From the NCBI GenBank assembly GCA_964592095.1, contig CAZQER010000035.1, positions 1-11,866 of the forward strand: a stretch of DNA of 11,866 nt, in the 5' to 3' direction. The stretch is from EX4484-2 sp964592095. GTDB taxonomy: Archaea; Altiarchaeota; Altiarchaeia; IMC4; QMZM01. Every line of letters starts with the position of its first letter. The stretch's first letter is position 1. The notes beneath the pieces are model-generated. The model saw only the letters and a program-made list of their open reading frames with translations. It did no database searches and was not told where the DNA came from. The position numbers were made by a program, and so were the translations under genes. Positions 7,675 through 11,866 of the stretch are shown one piece after another.

Positions 7675-8961
7675 TTTCTCTCTCAAATCCAAAACCCTCT
7701 TTGCCTTACCAATGCACCTTTCAATACTCATCGGCTCAACGAGTTCTACCTTAACTCCTACATCAAGACCACTTTTCAATTCCTCTTCAATCTTTTCTTT
7801 TAACTCTCTTAATTTTATATCACTACCAGTAAAGATTTCTGGTGTAACCTCGATCCTCAATGAAAGGGTATCAATTTGATGCTTCCTGCCTATAATAATT
7901 TGATAATTATCACCTATTTCAGGAAATTTCATGATTATGTTTTCAATCTGTGATGGAAATACATTCACCCCCTTTATAATTAACATATCATCTACTCTAC
8001 CCTTTATCTTAGAGATCCTCCTGTGAGTTCTCCCACATGAACACCTTCCCTCTATAAATGAGGTTATATCGCCTGTTTTATATCTCAACAAAGGCATCCC
8101 TTCCTTTGTTAATGTCGTTAAAATAAGTTCTCCTTTATCCGATTCATTACCTTCCTTGTCTATAATCTCTGGAAGAAAATGGTCATGCCATATATGCATT
8201 CCATTCTTCTCCTCACATTCTATACATACTCCAGGTCCGATTATCTCTGATAGACCATAATTATCGTATGCATCTATATCAAAACTGTTCTCTATCCTCC
8301 TTCTTATAGATTCGCTCCATGGTTCAGCACCAAATATGCCAATCCTGAGATTTAGATCATTCTTGTTTATATCGATTTCCTCCATAATCTCCGCTACATG
8401 TAATGCATACGATGGTGTTGAAGTAAATGCTGTTACTCCAAAATCTGACATTACTTGAATCTGTTTTTTGGTATTGCCAACACCTGCAGGAATTACTGCT
8501 GCCCCTATTCTCTCGGCTCCTTGTGTAAATCCAAACCCTCCCGTAAAAAAGGCATAGTTATAAATTATCTGGATTGTATCATTCCTTGTTACCCCAACCA
8601 TATAAAGTTCCCTCGCCATTAGGTCTGTCCAGATTTCAATATCATTCCTCGTATAAGCAACCACAGTGGGTTTTCCAGTAGTTCCTGAGGAGGCGTGAAC
8701 TCTAACAATCTTAGAGAATGGAACTGCAAGCATATTAAATGGGTAATTATTCCTCAAATCATTCTTTGTTGTAAAAGGAATCTTTTTTATATCATCCAAG
8801 GATTTTATATCATCTACCCTCAAATTCAAATCATCAAATTTCTTTCTGTAGAATGGAACCCTCTTATAGCAGTATCTAACAATGTTTTTCAATCGCTTAA
8901 GTTGGAGTTTTTCCAATCTATCTTCCTTTACTGTTTCTATATTTTTGTCCCAGAACGGCAT
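7669..8961 (-). CDS. Phenylacetate-CoA-ligase-type enzyme (PaaK family), divergent paralog
   Basis: This 430-residue adenylate-forming ligase converts a carboxylic acid, ATP and CoA to acyl-CoA through an acyl-AMP. Core motifs are intact: P-loop SSGTTGKP at 91-98, TPSYA at 182-186, GAEPWSES at 211-218, YGLSEIIGPGV at 235-245, LLRYKTGD at 291-298, CSCGRTHRRI at 307-316, GRVDDMLIIKGVNVFPSQIE at 321-340 and the C-terminal GKAKR lysine near 419. The region lining the acyl pocket differs from canonical PaaK: NYAFFTGGFGFTQG at 135-148 replaces the usual GYGLFTGGLG.HYG, so the substrate may not be phenylacetate. The frame is open to ATG 9003, but alignment with the neighbouring paralog and a TATA box (TTTATAATT, 8982-8990) about 25 bases upstream favour ATG 8959-8961, probably leaderless. 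It shares long perfect inverted repeats with its divergent neighbour. Confidence 0.9.
   Translation of the reverse strand: MPFWDKNIETVKEDRLEKLQLKRLKNIVRYCYKRVPFYRKKFDDLNLRVDDIKSLDDIKKIPFTTKNDLRNNYPFNMLAVPFSKIVRVHASSGTTGKPTVVAYTRNDIEIWTDLMARELYMVGVTRNDTIQIIYNYAFFTGGFGFTQGAERIGAAVIPAGVGNTKKQIQVMSDFGVTAFTSTPSYALHVAEIMEEIDINKNDLNLRIGIFGAEPWSESIRRRIENSFDIDAYDNYGLSEIIGPGVCIECEEKNGMHIWHDHFLPEIIDKEGNESDKGELILTTLTKEGMPLLRYKTGDITSFIEGRCSCGRTHRRISKIKGRVDDMLIIKGVNVFPSQIENIIMKFPEIGDNYQIIIGRKHQIDTLSLRIEVTPEIFTGSDIKLRELKEKIEEELKSGLDVGVKVELVEPMSIERCIGKAKRVLDLREKL
8290..8344 (-). repeat. 55-base inverted repeat, left copy
   Basis: This stretch is the exact reverse complement of 9646-9700. It encodes IGIFGAEPWSESIRRRIE in the left PaaK-type gene. 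All 18 codons are identical to those of the right gene, including every synonymous position. The match stops at both ends with single-base differences followed by clear divergence. Confidence 0.92.
8636..8703 (-). repeat. 68-base inverted repeat, left copy
   Basis: This stretch is the exact reverse complement of 9284-9351. It encodes the nucleotide-binding loop region RVHASSGTTGKP and the following TVVAYTRNDI. All 22 codons are identical between the paralogs at every synonymous site. A 580-base spacer lies between the two copies and contains both gene starts and the shared promoter. Confidence 0.93.
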
Positions 8962-9028
8962 ATTATTAATGAATTTTAAATAATTATAAATAAAGAATGT
9001 CATTTGCTTCGTTATGAGGTGATTTAAA
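8962..9028. promoter_or_regulatory. Shared divergent promoter of the two PaaK-type genes
   Basis: These 67 bases separate the two start codons. The AT core near 8982-8993 can be read as a TATA box on both strands: TTTATAATT leftward, about 25 bases from ATG 8961, and ATTATAAATAAAG rightward, giving a start of transcription near 9012-9018. The right gene has a near-perfect Shine-Dalgarno, GAGGTGAT at 9016-9023, five bases before its ATG. The left gene has none and fits a leaderless mRNA. The two mRNAs would therefore be translated by different initiation modes from one regulatory region. Confidence 0.5.
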
Positions 9029-10339
9029 ATGTATTGGAATAAGGAGGCTGAAACGCTTAAACAAGATGAATTGGAAAAATTGCAGGAAAAAAGATTGAAG
9101 AGTATTGTAAATTATGTTTACAAGAATTCAAGATTTTATAGAGAGAAATTCAAAGAATTAAATTTAAAGATAAGTGATATTAACAGTATTGACGGCATTA
9201 CGAAATTGCCCTTTACACAAAAGAGTGATCTGAGGGACAATTATCCATATGGAATGTTATCTACTGACATGGGAGATATCATAAGAGTTCACGCCTCCTC
9301 AGGAACTACTGGAAAACCCACTGTGGTTGCTTATACGAGGAATGATATTGATATGTGGAGTGAAGTAATGGCTCGTTCTATTGTGGCTCCTGGTGGGACA
9401 AAGAATGATGTACTTCATGTTGCTTACGGTTATGGTTTGTTTACAGGCGGTTTGGGATTACATTATGGTGGTGAAAGAGTGGGTTGCACTGTAATACCTG
9501 CATCTGGTGGCAATACACAAAGGCAACTATTGTTAATGCACGACCTAAAATCAACTATCTTGGCATGTACCCCCTCCTATGCCATATACATCGCAGAATA
9601 TGCGGAAAAAGAGGATATTGATCCGAAAGAGGATCTAAATTTAAAGATTGGCATATTTGGTGCTGAACCATGGAGCGAATCTATAAGAAGGAGGATAGAG
9701 GATGCATTGGATTTGAAGGCGTTTGATATATATGGTCTCTCCGAAATAGTGGGTCCTGGAGTGGCACAGGAGTGTGAAGAACAGAACGGTGCACATATAT
9801 GGTCTGATCACTTCTTTCCAGAGATCATTGATCCAGAAACTGGAGAACAGCTTGGTGAGGGAGAGGAAGGAGAGCTCGTATTTACAACATTAACAAAGGA
9901 AGGAATGCCCTTATTGAGATACAGAACTGGTGATAGAACAGTACTTGAATATGATAAATGTGCATGTGGTAGATATCATCCAAGAATTATGAGGATAAGG
10001 GGCAGAACAGACGATATGTTAATCATAAGGGGTGTGAATGTATTTCCATCACAGATTGAACATGTATTGATGAAGATTCCAGAGGTTGGCTCACATTATC
10101 TACTCGTAGTTGATAAAAAAGGTCCACTTGACATATTAACAGTCAGGGTAGAGGTTACAGATAAGATTATTAGTGATAAGGTAAAGGACATTATGAAATT
10201 AGAAGAGAAAATAAAAAATAGTATAAGTAATGCATTGGGATTGAATGTTGATGTAGAACTTGTGGAACCGGGAGAAATACCGAGAAGTGAAGGCAAGGCC
10301 GTGAGGATTAGGGATTTACGTAAAGAAAAAAGAGGTTAA
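9029..10339 (+). CDS. paaK: Phenylacetate-CoA ligase (PaaK family), canonical paralog
   Basis: This 436-residue AMP-forming aryl-acid CoA ligase is cytosolic. Domain order is the large N-terminal adenylation domain, with P-loop SSGTTGKP (90-97), pocket motif YGYGLFTGGLGLHYGGERVG (133-152), TPSYA (181-185), GAEPWSES (211-218), YGLSEIVGPGV (235-245) and LLRYRTGD (295-302), then a small C-terminal domain with CACGRYHPRI (311-320), RTDDMLIIRGVNVFPSQIE (326-344) and the catalytic-lysine loop RSEGKAVR (419-426). This is the textbook PaaK set, so phenylacetate or a related aryl acetate is the likely substrate. It heads an operon: an ACT-domain gene follows after 5 bases and an HTH gene 2 bases after that. 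In anaerobic archaea such ligases work with indolepyruvate ferredoxin oxidoreductase in aryl-acid assimilation or aromatic amino acid breakdown. The start has a strong GAGGTGAT ribosome site. Confidence 0.93.
   Translation: MYWNKEAETLKQDELEKLQEKRLKSIVNYVYKNSRFYREKFKELNLKISDINSIDGITKLPFTQKSDLRDNYPYGMLSTDMGDIIRVHASSGTTGKPTVVAYTRNDIDMWSEVMARSIVAPGGTKNDVLHVAYGYGLFTGGLGLHYGGERVGCTVIPASGGNTQRQLLLMHDLKSTILACTPSYAIYIAEYAEKEDIDPKEDLNLKIGIFGAEPWSESIRRRIEDALDLKAFDIYGLSEIVGPGVAQECEEQNGAHIWSDHFFPEIIDPETGEQLGEGEEGELVFTTLTKEGMPLLRYRTGDRTVLEYDKCACGRYHPRIMRIRGRTDDMLIIRGVNVFPSQIEHVLMKIPEVGSHYLLVVDKKGPLDILTVRVEVTDKIISDKVKDIMKLEEKIKNSISNALGLNVDVELVEPGEIPRSEGKAVRIRDLRKEKRG
9284..9351 (+). repeat. 68-base inverted repeat, right copy
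   Basis: This is the partner of 8636-8703 and lies in the P-loop region of the canonical PaaK gene. Identity is unbroken over 68 bases. It ends where the left gene has GAA ATC (E, I) and this gene has GAT ATG (D, M), and on the other side at the codon before AGA GTT CAC. Confidence 0.93.
9646..9700 (+). repeat. 55-base inverted repeat, right copy
   Basis: This is the partner of 8290-8344, over the GAEPWSES core motif. A third, shorter perfect match of 27 bases (10034-10060, starting GTGAATGTATTTCC) over VNVFPSQIE pairs with the left gene near 7948-7974. Confidence 0.92.
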
Positions 10340-10344
10340 ATAAA

Positions 10345-10773
10345 ATGATAAAACAAATATCTATTTTTCTTGAAAATGAACCGGGGAGATTGGTAAAGGT
10401 CGCAAAGATTCTTGGAAATGCAAATATAAATATAAGAGCGCTAACTGTTGCGGAGACATCAGATTTTGGAATTCTGAGATTGATTGTTGATGACCCAGAA
10501 AGAGCATACAGTATCTTAAAAGAAAACAATATTGTTGTTGTGATGGATGATGTCTTGGGTGTTGAAGTGGTAGATAAGCCAGGTGGTTTAGCGAGAATTG
10601 CAGAGATTTTATCAAATCAGAACATCAATATTGAATATGTATATGCGTTTGTAACCAATAGTCATGAAAAGGCATTTATTGTTCTTAGAGTGGATGAAGA
10701 GGAAAGAGCTATAAATGTCCTTAAAGAGAACGATGTGAGAATATTAACATCAGAGGATGTAACAGAGATATAA
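10345..10773 (+). CDS. Tandem ACT-domain protein
   Basis: The 142-residue protein consists of two ACT domains and nothing else. The first spans about 3-66 with its ligand-loop motif ENEPGRL at 10-16. The second spans about 71-136 with VDKPGGLARI at 76-85. ACT domains bind small ligands, most often amino acids, at dimer interfaces and pass the signal to a partner. Stand-alone tandem-ACT proteins commonly lie beside PaaK-type ligases in archaea and anaerobic bacteria, where an aromatic amino acid or aryl acid is the presumed ligand. The gene starts 5 bases after paaK, with AGAGGT at about 10330-10335 as its ribosome site, and is followed after 2 bases by a small DNA-binding protein. A sensory role is inferred: it could act directly on the ligase or through the HTH protein. 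Confidence 0.9.
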   Translation: MIKQISIFLENEPGRLVKVAKILGNANINIRALTVAETSDFGILRLIVDDPERAYSILKENNIVVVMDDVLGVEVVDKPGGLARIAEILSNQNINIEYVYAFVTNSHEKAFIVLRVDEEERAINVLKENDVRILTSEDVTEI

Positions 10774-10775
10774 AA

Positions 10776-11012
10776 ATGACAGATGAATTTCTCAGGGCCC
10801 AGATTGTTATGTTAAGAGGTTTGGGTTATACTCAAAAGGAGATTTCAGAGAAGCTTAATGTAAGTCAAAGTGCTGTGAGTTATACATTAAGGGATGTAAA
10901 CAAAAATGCAAGAGAGGATGGGGATGAAGCAACATTTACAACAATCATAACATCGGGTTTTGGCCCCGTGATAGTTAAGGCATTACAGATGCTTTTTAGA
11001 GGCAGGTTTTGA
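10776..11012 (+). CDS. Small helix-turn-helix DNA-binding protein
   Basis: The 78-residue protein has a clear helix-turn-helix at about 19-41 (TQKEISEKLNVSQSAVSYTL), of the kind seen in Sigma70 region-4-like and resolvase-like regulators. It has no wing or ligand domain, and its C-terminal helix (64-76) may dimerise. It is the last gene of the paaK-ACT operon, 2 bases after the ACT gene, so it is made together with a ligand-binding protein that lacks a DNA-binding part. A working idea is a two-piece regulator of the shared paaK promoter, but nothing in the sequence proves contact. The stop lies 2 bases from that of the convergent amidohydrolase. A T-rich stretch follows (11007-11035, several TTTT runs) and could end the transcript. 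The real protein and HTH call are solid; the target is not. Confidence 0.82.
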   Translation: MTDEFLRAQIVMLRGLGYTQKEISEKLNVSQSAVSYTLRDVNKNAREDGDEATFTTIITSGFGPVIVKALQMLFRGRF

Positions 11013-11014
11013 TT

Positions 11015-11815
11015 TTAGTTTAGTTTTAGTGATTTTAGAAACCTTTCAGGATTATTTTCCAAAATTAATTTGGCTTTTTTCCCAAATATTCTTCTTATTT
11101 CTGCCTTTGCAATTTTTGGGTCGGCCCATGGAAAATCTGTTCCAAAGACTATTTTATCAATGCCTATTTCATTGACAATTTCTATAAACCTATCATCTGA
11201 TATATTCTCAGGAATAAACGCAGTGTCGTACCACACATTTCTATAATCCAGAACATAGTACAATGAATCCCATGTTTTATAACCTCCCAAGTGTGCGAGA
11301 AGTATTGTTAAATCTGGAAAAGACTCAAGTACTGTTTTAAAGTTTTTTGGATGGGCATATAACTCCTTTATTGGTTTTACCTCATCACCTGTATGAAATA
11401 CCAGAATCATTCCCAAATCAGACAATTTCTGATATATAGGAAATAGTCTTTCTGAATCGGGATAGAATCTTTGTGCATTTGGTTGCAATTTAATACCTTT
11501 TATTCCATTATCGTTTATCCTCTCAATTTCATTTTCTGGATTTTCAAAATCGGGATGTATCGAACCAAAAAAAATCAATTCTGGATATAAATTCTGTATC
11601 CCAATACACCAATTATTTGAAGGAAGCACATGTTCCTTTCTATTTGCAACAGTAAGTACAATGGATTTATCTATAGATGCCATTTTCATAGTATCCAAAA
11701 GCCCAGATACATTTCCCTTGTATTTCGGTTTAATGCCATATATTCTACCAATTTTTGGTATGAGTTTTATTGCAACCTCATCTGGATATGCGTGTGAATG
11801 GCAATCAATTATCAT
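11015..11815 (-). CDS. Amidohydrolase-family metal-dependent hydrolase (amidohydrolase 2 / TatD-like TIM barrel)
   Basis: The 266-residue cytosolic TIM-barrel hydrolase has the metal ligands expected of the amidohydrolase 2 group: H6 and H8 in IIDCHSHAYPDE, K109 in GIKGIKLQP, H141 in LVFHTGD, H175 in LLAHLGG and D227 in VFGTDFPW. Members hydrolyse or decarboxylate ring and carboxylate compounds; many archaeal members have no known substrate, so none is assigned. The start ATG 11813-11815 is preceded on its own strand by GGAGGTG (11826-11832), ten bases away, which is a strong but slightly distant Shine-Dalgarno. The gene converges on the HTH gene with only 2 bases between stops. Being next to an aryl-CoA ligase operon makes an aromatic substrate conceivable, but the opposite strand argues against co-transcription. 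Confidence 0.88.
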   Translation of the reverse strand: MIIDCHSHAYPDEVAIKLIPKIGRIYGIKPKYKGNVSGLLDTMKMASIDKSIVLTVANRKEHVLPSNNWCIGIQNLYPELIFFGSIHPDFENPENEIERINDNGIKGIKLQPNAQRFYPDSERLFPIYQKLSDLGMILVFHTGDEVKPIKELYAHPKNFKTVLESFPDLTILLAHLGGYKTWDSLYYVLDYRNVWYDTAFIPENISDDRFIEIVNEIGIDKIVFGTDFPWADPKIAKAEIRRIFGKKAKLILENNPERFLKSLKLN

Positions 11816-11825
11816 CTATGAAAAA

Positions 11826-11866
11826 CACCTCCATTATTTATCGTGATAATTTTTCATTATTCCCCA
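11826..11866 (-). promoter_or_regulatory. Upstream region of the amidohydrolase gene with a small inverted repeat
   Basis: The minus strand reads GATAAATAAT, a TATA-like stretch, just ahead of the GGAGGTG ribosome site. At 11838-11849 there is an inverted repeat, TTATC-GT-GATAA, with 5-base arms overlapping this stretch, which could be an operator half-site pair. The arms are short and AT-rich, so chance is a real alternative. The window ends at 11866, so the rest of the promoter is not visible. Confidence 0.3.

Noticed and set aside
8962..9003. N-terminal extension of the left PaaK-type protein (14 residues from ATG 9003)
   Set aside because: The paralog aligns from the internal Met (MPFWDK against MYWNK), and the extension would cover the best TATA-like box for this gene.
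11013..11040. Low-complexity TTTTAG-type repeats at the amidohydrolase 3' end as a true repeat element
   Set aside because: They encode the lysine- and leucine-rich tail of that protein and are short and irregular; at most they act as a T-rich terminator for the opposite operon.
1..11866. CRISPR array, tRNA or rRNA genes, insertion sequences, toxin-antitoxin or defence genes
   Set aside because: No regularly spaced repeats, cloverleaf-like stretches, transposase motifs or short toxin-antitoxin pairs were seen; the ACT-HTH pair resembles a metabolic regulator, not a toxin-antitoxin pair.

Overview
The window looks like AT-rich archaeal chromosome, probably from an anaerobic euryarchaeal-type lineage; I cannot name the genus. 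The archaeal call rests on an NMD3 ribosome-biogenesis protein, a dolichyl-phosphate sugar synthase paired with a multi-pass GT-C-like membrane protein, the archaeal form of the YjbQ family, and TATA-type promoters. Some genes have a TATA-like box about 25 bases before the ATG and no Shine-Dalgarno (SD) site. Others carry strong SD sites such as GAGGTGAT. Coding is dense: 13 well supported genes, one possible gene tail at the left edge, no gap over about 120 bases, and no tRNA, rRNA, CRISPR array or insertion sequence that I can see.

Layout. Positions 30-1377 (minus strand) hold a two-gene operon, the GT2 lipid-phosphate glycosyltransferase followed by a UPF0173 metallo-beta-lactamase-fold hydrolase. 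Divergent from it (1496-4259) are the GT-C-like membrane protein and NMD3. NMD3 meets, stop codon on stop codon, a convergent ECF-type S-component-like transporter gene (4256-4789, minus). Divergent from that is a plus-strand run: TrkH potassium channel subunit, YjbQ/UPF0047 and NH3-dependent NAD synthetase (4916-7674). The right third holds two divergent phenylacetate-CoA-ligase-type (PaaK) paralogs around a 67-base shared promoter. The right-hand paralog heads a tight operon with a tandem ACT-domain protein and a 78-residue helix-turn-helix protein. A convergent amidohydrolase ends the window.

How the genes fit together. The GT2 and GT-C-like proteins can be read as donor maker and donor user for surface or N-glycan glycosylation. 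The PaaK-ACT-HTH set reads as an aryl-acid activation module with its own ligand sensor and DNA-binding protein. PaaK-family ligases in anaerobic archaea are linked to indolepyruvate ferredoxin oxidoreductase and to salvage or breakdown of aromatic amino acids, but no such oxidoreductase lies in this window.

The most striking signal is at DNA level. The two divergent PaaK paralogs share perfect inverted repeats of 68 and 55 bases (plus one of 27) exactly over ATP-binding and core motifs. Nearby stretches that are just as conserved in protein show many synonymous differences. This points to gene conversion between the paralogs, while the presumed acyl-substrate pocket between the two long tracts has diverged.
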